The position numbers and the translations under genes were made by a program. Positions 16,042-24,989 of a stretch of DNA of 42,346 nucleotides are shown piece by piece (position 1 is the first letter of the stretch; each line of letters opens with the position of its first letter). Source of the DNA: Candidatus Onthousia faecigallinarum (GTDB lineage Bacteria > Bacillota_I > Bacilli_A > RF39 > UBA660). The stretch is taken from contig DVKE01000033.1 of assembly GCA_018716225.1 (NCBI GenBank), positions 1 to 42,346 of the forward strand, in the 5' to 3' direction. The notes beneath the pieces were generated by a model that did not search any database, was not told where the DNA came from, and saw only the letters and a list, made by a program, of their open reading frames with translations.

Positions 16042-17829
16042 ATGAAATATGGTGGAAAAGCAGACTCTTTATTATTTTTAAGAGAAAATAAAATACTAGT
16101 ACCTAATTTTTTCATCATCACAAAAGAAGATTATACTAATTTTTTAACAAAAAATAAGATTGATGCCGAAATAAAAACTTTATTTTTAAATAAAGATTAT
16201 CAAAAGATAAAAAAATTAATAAAAAAGCAATCTATTACCCAAGAATTAAAAGAAAAAATAGAAGAAAAGACTTTAAAAATAAGTAGCCAATTCTACGCAG
16301 TACGTTCTTCCGCTACGAACGAAGATGGAGAAAATAAATCTTATGCAGGGCAGTATGATAGTTTTTTAAATATAAAAAAAGAAAAATTATTTGAAAATAT
16401 TAAGAATTGTTGGTGTTCTTTATACAATGAAAATGTAATTCTTTATAGCAAAGATTTTGATATTTATGGCATGAATGTAATCATTCAAGAAATGATCGAA
16501 CCAGACTATTCTGGAGTAATATTTTCAATAGATCCATCTTCAGAAACTAAAAACTATACTATTATTGAAATGGTAAAAGGCTTAGGCGAAAAATTAGTTT
16601 CAGGAAAAGTGACACCCACAAAAATTTTTATAAGAAAACAAACGAAACGAATCGATTTAAAATTAGGAAATTTAAATATAAAAAAAGATACTATAAATGC
16701 CCTAATGGAAAATGTAGAAAAAATAGAAAAAATCTACAACCAACCAATGGATATCGAATATGCAATTACAAAAGATGAATGCTATATATTACAAGCTCGT
16801 CCAATCACCGCAACCTCTCTCTCTCCAAAAACATTTGATTTATTCTTAACGAGGCAAAAACCAATCATAGATATAGAAATATTTTATAAAGGAGAATATG
16901 AAGGAATAAAAGCAATAACTAGAAATCTATATTATTTCAAACCCTTATTTGTTTACAACAAAGAAGAAAATAATGTATCTATTTATTATAATGGAGTAGA
17001 CTTAGAAGAATTACCAGAACCAATGTATTATTATTTAGATTTAGATTTTGACAAGACGTTAGATTATTATGAAACAATAAAAAAAGATATCAAATACTTA
17101 GATAATATTATTGATAATAACCAAACAATAGAATATAAAGGTTATATAGAAAAGATAATCGAAATTTATCCCTTTACTAGCTTAGGTCAATTAGCAGGAC
17201 ACTTTAATGAGATGACCCAAAGAGTGAAAGATGTATTAATTGAGTTTAGAGAGAAATATGATTATATAATATATAAAGCCATAGATTATTTAATATTAAA
17301 AGTAAAAGAAAAATTACCAAAGGAATATCAAGCGTATATAGATTTTCTTAAATTAGAAGAAGCAGTAAATAACAATTTTCCTAGTATAGAAGAATTAGAG
17401 AAAAGAAAACAAGGTTATATTTATTATAATGGTGCGCTTTATGTAACAGAAGATTACGATCAATTTTTTTGTAAACAGAATATTAGTATTGCTGCCAAAG
17501 AAAATGCTTTATTAACTGGAACATTCACCTATTATTCAGGAGAAAATATAAAAGGTAGAGTTTGCAAGATAATGAATGACAAAGACTTTTCTAATTTTAA
17601 AGAAAAAGATATTATTGTAACACCTATGACATCTCCAAAGTTTTTAAGCATTCTAAAACATTGTCAAGCCATCATTACGGATGAAGGAGGAGTTACATCG
17701 CATGCCGCCATTATTTCAAGAGAATTAAAAATACCATGCTTAGTTGGAACAATGGGAGCGACGAAGAACTTATCTACAGGTGATTTTATTGAAATAACAC
17801 CAAGAGGAGAGGTTAAAAAGATAAAATAA
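16042..17829 (+). CDS. PEP-synthase-like phosphotransferase (rifampin-phosphotransferase architecture)
   Basis: Contains the two ends of PEP synthase but not its PEP-binding barrel. Residues about 1-260 are the ATP-grasp domain (MKYGGKADSL at the start, YAVRSSATNEDGENKSYAGQ, VIIQEMIEPDYSGVIFSIDP, YILQARPIT). Residues about 490-595 are the swivelling phosphohistidine domain, with GGVTSHAAIISRELKIP carrying H554. The 230-residue middle shares no motif I recognise. This ATP-grasp/middle/His-domain order matches rifampin phosphotransferase, which moves the beta-phosphate of ATP to a small molecule; the present protein is much shorter (595 residues), so its acceptor is unknown. Codons are far more AT-rich (many ATA and AAA) than in the flanking importer and thiI genes, suggesting acquisition. 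Confidence 0.8.
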   Translation: MKYGGKADSLLFLRENKILVPNFFIITKEDYTNFLTKNKIDAEIKTLFLNKDYQKIKKLIKKQSITQELKEKIEEKTLKISSQFYAVRSSATNEDGENKSYAGQYDSFLNIKKEKLFENIKNCWCSLYNENVILYSKDFDIYGMNVIIQEMIEPDYSGVIFSIDPSSETKNYTIIEMVKGLGEKLVSGKVTPTKIFIRKQTKRIDLKLGNLNIKKDTINALMENVEKIEKIYNQPMDIEYAITKDECYILQARPITATSLSPKTFDLFLTRQKPIIDIEIFYKGEYEGIKAITRNLYYFKPLFVYNKEENNVSIYYNGVDLEELPEPMYYYLDLDFDKTLDYYETIKKDIKYLDNIIDNNQTIEYKGYIEKIIEIYPFTSLGQLAGHFNEMTQRVKDVLIEFREKYDYIIYKAIDYLILKVKEKLPKEYQAYIDFLKLEEAVNNNFPSIEELEKRKQGYIYYNGALYVTEDYDQFFCKQNISIAAKENALLTGTFTYYSGENIKGRVCKIMNDKDFSNFKEKDIIVTPMTSPKFLSILKHCQAIITDEGGVTSHAAIISRELKIPCLVGTMGATKNLSTGDFIEITPRGEVKKIK

Positions 17830-17934
17830 TGCTTTAGTATTTAAGAAAGTTAAGATATTATATAGACAAATAAATTTAGTTTAGGGCTTTGCCTTTATAT
17901 GCGTACTTAAGGCAAAAGGAAGGAGAACTCAAAA

Positions 17935-18078
17935 ATGAAAGAAGGAAACGCTCAACAGACAAAATATGTCTGCCAATTGCCTGTTCAGAAATTTAAAATT
18001 GTGAAAGAAGCGGAAGAAGGAAAGTTTGCTCAAATTTTATTTCAAAAGTTGAACACAACTTTTGTAATAAATGATTAG
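17935..18078 (+). CDS. Possible 47-residue protein on a foreign fragment
   Basis: A short frame with a good AGGAG site (17921-17925) nine bases before ATG. It begins MKEGNAQQTKYVCQ and ends FVIND. Its base use is less AT-rich than the surroundings, and it runs antisense over the 3' end of the interrupted HETNH gene. A hairpin repeat (TTTGCCTT...AAGGCAAA, about 17889-17917) precedes it. It may be real, or a chance frame on an inserted fragment. No family was recognised. It lies in the otherwise gene-free plus-strand stretch 17830-18832. Confidence 0.35.
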   Translation: MKEGNAQQTKYVCQLPVQKFKIVKEAEEGKFAQILFQKLNTTFVIND

Positions 18079-18655
18079 TTTCATGAATTAAAGTATGCAA
18101 AGATATTTTTCCTTTTTTTATTTTTAAGTACATTAATGAACTATGATTGGTATAAGGATAAGCTCCCCCAGCTGTTGCTGTTCCTAAACTTCTTCCTATT
18201 AAAGAAAGCTGCTCTGATAAACTTCCTTTGTTCAGATCTAAAATAACACTTAAATCTGTTTCATTAATCTTTCTTTATTGCAAGTATAAGTAATAAATAT
18301 AAGTTAACAATTCTTCTTTTAGCTTTTGCTTTTTGAAAGTCATTGGATTTTCGTCATTTAAGGCATAATCTATTAAATTTTCTACGGTTACTTTATGATT
18401 AGACTTAATGATCATAGAATGAATAGAATTTTTTAATACGCTATCAGCTTCAGCTATTTTATTATCTAATTCATTTTGTTTTATATTAGTTCCTACATAA
18501 ACAATAATTAGGTCCTCTATTACAGAATCGATTTTTCCTTTATTCTCTTCGCCATAATATTTCGTAAATGCTTTCCTCAATGTTTCAAGAACTTTTAGCA
18601 TATTTTTATCTCTTAATTTTATATAGTTATCTATTAACAAATTGTTTGATACCAT
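17993..18655 (-). pseudogene. Interrupted gene with HETNH metal-binding motif
   Basis: The frame opens at 18655 after a strong AAGGAGGG site and encodes 126 charged, helical residues, then meets TAA at 18277-18275. The same frame continues for another ~93 codons to TAA at 17995-17993, reading INETDLSVILDLNKG..., AYPYTNHSSLMYLKI and LHTLIHETNHLLQ. HETNH fits the HExxH zinc-protease pattern. No ATG, GTG or TTG opens the second part close to the TAA, so a single gene broken by a nonsense change is the simplest reading. The 3' end is also replaced by unrelated sequence beyond the palindrome at 18043-18064. The first 126 residues could still be made as a truncated protein. The family was not recognised. 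Confidence 0.65.
18043..18064. repeat. Perfect 9-bp palindrome at a likely breakpoint
   Basis: CAAAAGTTG (18043-18051), loop AACA, CAACTTTTG (18056-18064). It marks the point where the interrupted minus-strand gene loses its coding character and the plus-strand short frame ends. There is no T-run, so a terminator is unlikely. Confidence 0.6.
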
Positions 18656-18780
18656 TATGCCCTCCTTACTATATTTATTCTATCATATTCAAGCTAAGAA
18701 ATTCATCTTAATTATAAATTGCAAATAAAAGAAACTTTATACAAAGAAAACTTATTAAGATATCAGAAAAAAGATTTTCT

Positions 18781-18808
18781 TTGAAACTTTGGTACAACAT
18801 GGTATAAT
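18781..18808 (+). promoter_or_regulatory. Promoter of the nifZ-thiI operon
   Basis: TTGAAA (18781-18786), 16 nt, TATAAT (18803-18808), with a TGG extension before the -10. The start codon at 18833 follows a GAGGGG site. Confidence 0.75.
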
Positions 18809-18832
18809 AACGAGGAGAAATGAGGGGATCCT

Positions 18833-19939
18833 ATGATTTATTTTGATAATAGTGCTACGACAGAAGTAAGGGAAGAAGTTCTTGATACCTTTGTAACCGT
18901 AACCAAAAAATTTATTGGCAATCCAAACTCTTTACATAAATTAGGATTGGAAAGTAAAAAACTAATGAGTGAAGCAACCAAACAGGTAGCCGATCTTTTA
19001 CACGTCAAAGAAGAGGAAGTAATATTCACAAGTAGTTCGAGTGAAGCGAATAATTTAGCCATCAAAGGAGTATTAGGTTATTATCCTAAAAGGAAAAAAT
19101 TGATACTTACGACGATGTTAGAACACGCTTCTATTTATGAGACTTTACAACATTTTGACGAAGATGTGATTGTAAAATTTTTGAAATTAGATGACAAAGG
19201 ACATATTGATTTACAAGATTTAGACGAAAAATTAAAAGAAGAACCCTTACTTGTCAGTGTTCATCATGTAAATAGTGAAGTAGGAACCATTCAAGATATT
19301 GAAGCAATTGGTAAGAAAATAAAAGAATATCCCAAAACACTATTTCATGTCGATGGAACACAAAGTGTAGGCAAGATTCCTGTCAACTTAGAATATGTTG
19401 ATCTCTTTAGTTTTAGTGCCCATAAGTTTTTTGGCTTAAAAGGAATCGCTTGTTTAATCAAAAAAGAAAAAGTAGGCTTAAAACCTTTAATTGATGGTGG
19501 AGATAGTCAGACCATCTACCGTGCCGGCACTCCATCCGTTGCTTTGATTGCCTCTTTTGCGAAAGCCTTAAGATTAATCTTAGAAGAAGAAAAGAAAAAT
19601 TATCAACATGTCAAAGTCTTAAATGAAAAAGCAAGAGCTGAATTAGAAAAACTTCCGAATGTTATCATTAATTCGCAAGAAGGTGATTCTCCTTATATTT
19701 TAAATTTTAGTATTTTAGGACAAAAACCAGAAACCGTCTTACATAAATTAGAACAATTTGATATTTATCTTTCTACCAAAACCGCTTGTTCTTCCAAAGA
19801 AGAAAAATCAAGAACCGTTTATGCTTTAACTAAAAATGAAGAACGTAGCAAAAGCTCACTACGAATTAGTTTTTCAAAAAATAATACTTTAGAAGAAGTA
19901 GAAACTTTTATAAAAGTTTTAAAGGAGGAAATACTATAA
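18833..19939 (+). CDS. nifZ: Cysteine desulfurase of the NifS/NifZ type
   Basis: PLP enzyme that takes sulfur from cysteine and passes it on as a persulfide. The N-terminal IYFDNSATTEVREEV is typical. The PLP lysine is K198 in FSAHKFFG, preceded by HVDGTQSVGK. The sulfur-accepting cysteine is C319 in KTACSSKEE, followed by LRISFSKNNT. At 368 residues it is of normal length. ThiI follows with no gap, an arrangement known from Bacillus, where the dedicated desulfurase NifZ (YrvO-like) feeds ThiI for 4-thiouridine in tRNA; that role is inferred here from the pairing. A -10/-35 pair precedes the gene. Confidence 0.93.
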   Translation: MIYFDNSATTEVREEVLDTFVTVTKKFIGNPNSLHKLGLESKKLMSEATKQVADLLHVKEEEVIFTSSSSEANNLAIKGVLGYYPKRKKLILTTMLEHASIYETLQHFDEDVIVKFLKLDDKGHIDLQDLDEKLKEEPLLVSVHHVNSEVGTIQDIEAIGKKIKEYPKTLFHVDGTQSVGKIPVNLEYVDLFSFSAHKFFGLKGIACLIKKEKVGLKPLIDGGDSQTIYRAGTPSVALIASFAKALRLILEEEKKNYQHVKVLNEKARAELEKLPNVIINSQEGDSPYILNFSILGQKPETVLHKLEQFDIYLSTKTACSSKEEKSRTVYALTKNEERSKSSLRISFSKNNTLEEVETFIKVLKEEIL

Positions 19940-21127
19940 ATGGAACGAATTATTTTAATCAAATATGGCGAAATGACAACCAAAAAAGGAAATCGTAATT
20001 TCTTTGTCAAAACGTTAGCTTCTAATCTAGAGCAAAAACTAAAAGATTATCCTTGCACCTTAGAAAAAGATATGGCTAGAATGTATCTTTCTTATGATGA
20101 AAGAGAAGAACAAGAAATATTAAATGCCATCCATACTGTTTTTGGTATTCACTCTTATCATATTGCGTATACTTGTGAAAGCAACTTAGAAGAAATCAAA
20201 AAAACATTGCAAGAAACCATTCAAAAAGAAGTTTTCCACACCTTTAAAGTGGAAGTGAAGCGTAGCGATAAAAGTTTTCCCCAGAATAGTGTGGAGTTAG
20301 CTCCTATTTTTGGGAGTGTCGTTTTAAAAAATAAAGAAGGGGTAAAAGTAGATGTTCATCATCCAGATGTCGTTGTGCATGTAGAAATAAGAAAAGAAAA
20401 AACCCTAATTTATTATAACGAATATAAAGGCTTAGGAGGCTATCCAGTTGGAACGCAACCCCAAGGAATGTTGATGTTAAGTGGCGGTATTGATTCTCCT
20501 GTTGCAGGCTATCTTGCGATGAAACGTGGGATCAAGATCGAAGCTGTTTACTTTGAAGCCATTCCTCATACGAGCTTAGAGGCAAGAGAAAAAGTAAAAA
20601 CCTTAACAAGAAAATTGGCCAAATATCAAGGGATGATTCATTTACATATTGTTCCTTTTACCGAAATTCAAGAAGAAATTTATAAAAATGTCAAAGAAAA
20701 TTATGTGATTACCATTATGCGTCGCATGATGTATCGAATTATGGAAAAACTAGCCCAAAAAAATAAAGCTCTAGCCATTATCAATGGGGAATCGATTGGA
20801 CAAGTGGCAAGCCAAACCCTAAATAGTATGTTTGTCATTAACCATGTGATAAGGCTTCCAGTCATTCGTCCTGTCGCTTGCCTTGATAAATTAGAGATCA
20901 TTGAGCTAGCGAAAAAAATTGACACTTATAATACTAGTATCTTACCTTATGAAGATTGCTGTACTGTTTTTGTTCCTAAACATCCGGTGATTAATCCCAC
21001 CTTAGAAGAATGCGAAAAAGAAGAACAAAAATTTGAATTTAAAAATTTAATTGATCAAGCAGTCGAAGAAACAAGAGTTTTAAAAATAAAAGATCAAGAA
21101 GAAAAAGTATATCAATCTTTACTATAG
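19940..21127 (+). CDS. thiI: tRNA 4-thiouridine synthase ThiI
   Basis: Adenylates U8 of tRNA and replaces its oxygen with sulfur; in some bacteria it also serves thiazole synthesis. A ferredoxin-like/THUMP region covers about residues 1-165, followed by the PP-loop SGGIDSPV (181-188), IINGESIGQVASQTL and the C-terminal PYEDCCTVFVPKHP, which holds the conserved Cys. The rhodanese domain of E. coli ThiI is absent, as in Bacillus, consistent with direct sulfur transfer from the adjacent desulfurase. The ATG at 19940 directly follows the upstream stop, with AAAGGAGG inside the end of that gene. Confidence 0.95.
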   Translation: MERIILIKYGEMTTKKGNRNFFVKTLASNLEQKLKDYPCTLEKDMARMYLSYDEREEQEILNAIHTVFGIHSYHIAYTCESNLEEIKKTLQETIQKEVFHTFKVEVKRSDKSFPQNSVELAPIFGSVVLKNKEGVKVDVHHPDVVVHVEIRKEKTLIYYNEYKGLGGYPVGTQPQGMLMLSGGIDSPVAGYLAMKRGIKIEAVYFEAIPHTSLEAREKVKTLTRKLAKYQGMIHLHIVPFTEIQEEIYKNVKENYVITIMRRMMYRIMEKLAQKNKALAIINGESIGQVASQTLNSMFVINHVIRLPVIRPVACLDKLEIIELAKKIDTYNTSILPYEDCCTVFVPKHPVINPTLEECEKEEQKFEFKNLIDQAVEETRVLKIKDQEEKVYQSLL

Positions 21128-21201
21128 CCAAAAATTACCAATCGAAAAAAGGTATGAAATATAAGAATTTTCACAATCTACTAGTGTAGGAGGTGAAAAC
21201 A

Positions 21202-21414
21202 ATGAGCAACTCAAATCAAGGATCAATGAAAATGAGAGTGCCTGGAGCTAAACAAGCTATCGATAAGATGAAATACGAAATCGCTAATGAATTCGGAGTT
21301 AATTTAGGACCAGATGCAACAAGCCGTGCTAACGGATCTGTTGGTGGTGAAATTACTAGACGTTTAGTTCAAAACGGACTTAATCAAGTAAGTGGAAGTT
21401 ATTCTAATAAATAA
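21202..21414 (+). CDS. Alpha/beta-type small acid-soluble spore protein
   Basis: DNA-coating protein made in the developing forespore that protects spore DNA. Family marks are [17 protein letters not shown] (with the EIANE germination-protease cut region) and [19 protein letters not shown], the two conserved helices. It is 70 residues, the usual size. The ATG at 21202 follows a perfect AGGAGGTG; an in-frame GTG at 21193 overlaps that site and is rejected. Upstream, GTATGAA (21152-21158) and CAATCTA (21174-21180) loosely fit a sigma-G-type promoter. A strong terminator follows. Its presence is the clearest single sign that the organism makes spores. Confidence 0.95.
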   Translation: MSNSNQGSMKMRVPGAKQAIDKMKYEIANEFGVNLGPDATSRANGSVGGEITRRLVQNGLNQVSGSYSNK

Positions 21415-21430
21415 GTAAGATAACTTAAGC

Positions 21431-21458
21431 GATAGGCAGAAGATGCCTATCTTTTTTT
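21431..21458 (+). terminator. Terminator after the SASP gene
   Basis: GATAGGCA (21431-21438), 5-nt loop, TGCCTATC (21444-21451), then a T-run. It insulates the spore gene from the following paralogue array. Confidence 0.9.
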
Positions 21459-21466
21459 ATTGTTTT

Positions 21467-21476
21467 ATGCTATGAT
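21467..21476 (+). promoter_or_regulatory. Extended -10 promoter for the paralogue array
   Basis: ATGCTATGAT has a TGC extension before TATGAT (21471-21476). Its -35 region would lie in the T-run of the SASP terminator. The start codon follows at 21517. Confidence 0.45.
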
Positions 21477-21516
21477 AGGCAAAAAAAGAAAAAATCAAAG
21501 CAAAAGTGGTGATGAT

Positions 21517-23241
21517 ATGGCAAAGAAATATACAGAGGAACAATTAAAAGAAGCGTTAGAAATCTATAAAGAAAATCATAAAGATAGTGTTTACATTCCC
21601 CAAAACGCCGTAGTAACCTTAAAAGATGGAACCAAAGTAAATTTAGGAACCTGGGGAAGCCATATGAAAAGTCGACTTAAAACAATATCATCTGAATTAA
21701 AAAAAGAAGTTCTATTTTTATATCCAAAGCACTTCGAAGATAATAAAAGATCATATTCCTTAGCTCAATTAAAAGAAGCCTTAGTTTTTTATAAAAAAGA
21801 ACACAAGGATAGCAAGTATATTCCCACAAATGCAATAGTAACCTTAAAAGATGGAACGAAAGTGAATTTAGGAACTTGGGGAAATAATATTAAAAGTGGA
21901 TCTACAAAAATATCTTTCGAATTAGAAAAATTAGTTTATACTTTGTTTCCAAAGCAATTTGAAGAAGTTAGAAAAATATATACAGAAGAACAAATAAAAG
22001 AAGCGCTAAGACTCTATAAAAAAGGGCACAAGAATAGCGAGTTTATTCCTCAAAATGCCATAGTAATATTAAAAGATGGAATGAAAATAAATTTAGGAAC
22101 TTGGGGGAGGAATGTTAAAAGTGGAATTACAAAAATATCATCTGAATTAAGACAAGAAGTCCTCACTTTCTACCCAAATCAATTTGAAATTAGAAAAAAA
22201 ACCAAAACTGGTAAGGAATCAATCTCCCCTTTAGAGAAGTATAAAGAACTTTTCAAAGGCGATGAAGTAAAGGCCAAACAGGTAGTAGAATGTTTAAGAA
22301 AATTAAGAGAAAAAAGACAAGCAAAGAAGAGTTATGAGTGGAATATAGAAGATGTATTACAAGAGTTTCATATTGATCGCAAACAGTTGGATTCTTATCT
22401 TAAGAAAACCGTCAAAGAGGAGAGAAAAAGTACATCTTTAGAGTATCATGGTCAAGATCTTCACTCTTATTGCCTGGAACAAGGTTATAATTATGAAATT
22501 CTTGTAAAAGCTCTTCGTCTTCATTCCTTTTGCGGACATGATACCTTGGAACAGTTAATCAATCGCATTCTTACCCAAACCCCAAACAGGATTCCTACTT
22601 GGATCTATGAAAACTATGGAACTTTAATAGAACAAAAATTAATTTGGTTAAAGCTAGATAAAAGTAAAATCTTAAAGAGTATGAGTCAAAATATTATCCC
22701 GTTAGAAGAAGCGATTCGGCATGATATCTTTTTACAAGAAAGAAAAGAGCAAACCAATGATTGGTTAGAAGAGCCTTATAATTATTTGGTGGCACAAATA
22801 AATTCGGGCCAAGGAAGAAAAGAAACAGAAGAAAATTTAGCTTACAACTTTTATATGCTAGTAAAAAAATATCATTTGACTCCTTCAGAATATCAAATCT
22901 TATGGAATAGTATCTCACATTATATTAATACCATACACTCTTATCAAATCATCGATGTAGGCCTCGCTGGAAGAACTATAGACAAGATAGAAAAGATAAA
23001 AAAATATCAATTGGATCAGGATGACATAAAAGAAAGTTATCTTTTTGCTCTTTCCTTTGATAAAAAGCTCTCTCAAAGAAGTGATTTATTAAGATCCTTT
23101 TTGATGAAGAAGGGATCTGATATTCAAGAGGTTCAGAAATCTTTAAAAAACACCTTAACAGAAAAAGAGTTTTCTGCTATCCAAAAGATAAAAGCAGAAA
23201 TGAATCAAACCATTCAAAAAGTAAAAAAATTAAAATTGTAG
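21517..23241 (+). CDS. Repeat-domain protein 1 of a three-gene paralogous array
   Basis: Unrecognised family. Three N-terminal modules of about 75 residues occupy about 3-225; each reads roughly YTEEQLKEAL..YK..HK.S..IP..A.V.LKDG.KVNLGTWG..VKSG..KIS.EL...L.P.QFE. The IP...LG.W pattern recalls helicase-associated domains, which bind nucleic acid, but that link is pattern-based only. A basic linker (KVKAKQVVECLRKLREKRQ) leads to a conserved C-terminal half with SYCLEQGYNYEILVKAL, HDTLEQLINRI, TWIYENYG, MSQNIIPLEEAIRHD and NDWLEEPYNYL. No signal peptide or membrane helix. ATG at 21517 is chosen for the AGTGGTGAT site and the match of MAKK..YTEE to the paralogues. Its last 70 residues differ from those of proteins 2 and 3. 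Confidence 0.8.
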   Translation: MAKKYTEEQLKEALEIYKENHKDSVYIPQNAVVTLKDGTKVNLGTWGSHMKSRLKTISSELKKEVLFLYPKHFEDNKRSYSLAQLKEALVFYKKEHKDSKYIPTNAIVTLKDGTKVNLGTWGNNIKSGSTKISFELEKLVYTLFPKQFEEVRKIYTEEQIKEALRLYKKGHKNSEFIPQNAIVILKDGMKINLGTWGRNVKSGITKISSELRQEVLTFYPNQFEIRKKTKTGKESISPLEKYKELFKGDEVKAKQVVECLRKLREKRQAKKSYEWNIEDVLQEFHIDRKQLDSYLKKTVKEERKSTSLEYHGQDLHSYCLEQGYNYEILVKALRLHSFCGHDTLEQLINRILTQTPNRIPTWIYENYGTLIEQKLIWLKLDKSKILKSMSQNIIPLEEAIRHDIFLQERKEQTNDWLEEPYNYLVAQINSGQGRKETEENLAYNFYMLVKKYHLTPSEYQILWNSISHYINTIHSYQIIDVGLAGRTIDKIEKIKKYQLDQDDIKESYLFALSFDKKLSQRSDLLRSFLMKKGSDIQEVQKSLKNTLTEKEFSAIQKIKAEMNQTIQKVKKLKL

Positions 23242-23256
23242 TAGGAGGACGACGGG

Positions 23257-24927
23257 ATGAAAAATCAAAAATATACGGATACAGAATTAGAAGAAGCTTT
23301 AGTAATTTGTAATAGAAAATATCCTAAAAAGGATCATATTCCTCAAAAAGCAGTAGTAATTTTAAAAGATGGAAGGGTAGTGAAAATAGGAAATTGGGGT
23401 AGTAATATAAAAACAGGAAATACCCATTCTTCAAAAGAAATAAAAGCAATTCTAGATAAACTTTTCCCTAATCAATTAACTTATCAACGACATTTTTATA
23501 CAGACCAAGAAATTAAAGAAGCAATTAAGAAATACAAAGAAGAAAATCCTACCTTACAATGGATTGATAGTTCCGCCGTTGTTATTTTAGACAATGGGAA
23601 AAAAGTACTATTGGGAGCTTATGGACAGCGTATTAAAAATGGGGTCAAGAAAATATCTGAGGAAATGAAAGCATATATTCTTTCTTATTTTCCAAACTTA
23701 TTTGAGGGGAAAAAGCCTTTTCTAGCCCAACAAAAAGATTCCCTATTAAAAGAAGCTTTGAAAGCTTATAAAGAAGGACATCCGAAAGCCAATAGAATTC
23801 CCTTGAAAGCGATAGTAATTTTAAAAGATGGTAGAAAGGTAAGAATAGGAAGTTTTGCAGCCAATGTAAAAAATGGTTCCACCAAAGCTTCACCCGAAAT
23901 ATATAATCTTCTGCTTTCTTTATATCCTCATCATTTTGATAAGCAGCGAGGATCCGTAAACTCTTATGTAGTTCAACAAGTAATGAGAAAGGAAAGAAAT
24001 AAATATGATTTCTGGACAGTAGAGCATGTATTAAAAAAATTTGGATTAAGAAAAGAAGCTCTTGATCAAATTCTTTCAAAGATAAAAATAGAATCCCCAA
24101 AGGATTTTTCAAAACAAGAACAGACGAAAGTATTAATATCCACTTATTGTAACAGCCAAGGATATGATTATGAAAAGTTAAAAAAAGCTTTTCAATTACA
24201 TAATTTTTGTAAGCAAGATACACTAGAGCAATTAATCAATCGTGTTATTACTAAACTTCCGAATGAGATTTCTACTTGGATTTATGAAAAGTATGGAAGT
24301 CTGGTAGCAGAGAAATTAACTTATTTAAAATTAGACGCGAAAGCAATATTAAAATATATGAGTGATAATATTGTTTCAATAGAAGAAGGAATTCAACATG
24401 AAGTGTTTGAGGAAGAAAAACAAACCGAAGGGAACAACTGGTTAGAAGATCCTTATAATTGCTTTATCAAAAAAAAGCAAAAGGAAGAGAATGTTTTAGA
24501 AGAGATCACAGAATTTAAAGAGGCATACCCCCTTAATGAATTGGAGAGTCAAGTACTAACAAAAAGTATCAGAAGATATTTTCAACTCCTAGGAGAATAC
24601 CGAATATTAGATGTAGGACTTACAGTTGATCAAAAAGAAAAAATAGCGAAGATCAAAAAGTATCAGATGAATGAAGAAAATATTGAAGAAAGTTTCTTTG
24701 TCCCGCTTTTCTTTGATCAAGGAGTGTTATTGGGAAAGCAAAAGAAACTTTATCAAAGAAGAGAAGTTTTAAGACAATATATTATTGATTGGAATTATTA
24801 TACGGAGGAAGAAAAAGAATTATTAACCACTACTTTTACGAAAGAGGAACTTCATTATATGGATCAATCTAGAAAGGAAATTGATCAAGTAATAAAAAAG
24901 ACGAAAACCAAAAGCTACAAAAGATAA
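23257..24927 (+). CDS. Repeat-domain protein 2 of the paralogous array
   Basis: Paralogue of its two neighbours and the most diverged. Three N-terminal modules (about 4-75, 78-150 and 155-230) keep the LKDG..V.(I/L)G core but lose the tryptophan in places (GAYGQRIKNG, GSFAANVKNG). The C-terminal half keeps YCNSQGYDYEKLKKAFQLHNFC, DTLEQLINRVI, STWIYEKYGSL, MSDNIVSIEEGIQHEVF and NNWLEDPYNCF. The tail (EESFFVPLFFDQGVLLGKQ, LRQYIIDWNYY, EELHYMDQSRKEID) is shared with protein 3 but not protein 1. An AGGAGG site lies 9 nt before ATG and 15 nt separate it from gene 1, so the two are one operon. Function unknown. Confidence 0.8.
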   Translation: MKNQKYTDTELEEALVICNRKYPKKDHIPQKAVVILKDGRVVKIGNWGSNIKTGNTHSSKEIKAILDKLFPNQLTYQRHFYTDQEIKEAIKKYKEENPTLQWIDSSAVVILDNGKKVLLGAYGQRIKNGVKKISEEMKAYILSYFPNLFEGKKPFLAQQKDSLLKEALKAYKEGHPKANRIPLKAIVILKDGRKVRIGSFAANVKNGSTKASPEIYNLLLSLYPHHFDKQRGSVNSYVVQQVMRKERNKYDFWTVEHVLKKFGLRKEALDQILSKIKIESPKDFSKQEQTKVLISTYCNSQGYDYEKLKKAFQLHNFCKQDTLEQLINRVITKLPNEISTWIYEKYGSLVAEKLTYLKLDAKAILKYMSDNIVSIEEGIQHEVFEEEKQTEGNNWLEDPYNCFIKKKQKEENVLEEITEFKEAYPLNELESQVLTKSIRRYFQLLGEYRILDVGLTVDQKEKIAKIKKYQMNEENIEESFFVPLFFDQGVLLGKQKKLYQRREVLRQYIIDWNYYTEEEKELLTTTFTKEELHYMDQSRKEIDQVIKKTKTKSYKR

Positions 24928-24933
24928 AATATT

Positions 24934-24962
24934 TTGACAGAAAAAAAGAAAAGTTATATAAT
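24934..24962 (+). promoter_or_regulatory. Consensus sigma-A promoter for repeat-domain gene 3
   Basis: A perfect TTGACA (24934-24939), 17 nt, and a perfect TATAAT (24957-24962), right after the stop codon of gene 2. Gene 3 can thus be expressed separately from genes 1 and 2. Confidence 0.85.
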
Positions 24963-24989
24963 AAAGCGCAAAAAAGAGGAAAATAAAAA

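Noticed and set aside
18275-18277. Recoding (selenocysteine or programmed read-through) at the in-frame stop
   Set aside because: The codon is TAA, not TGA, with no obvious recoding structure, and the 3' end is also disrupted, so decay is simpler.
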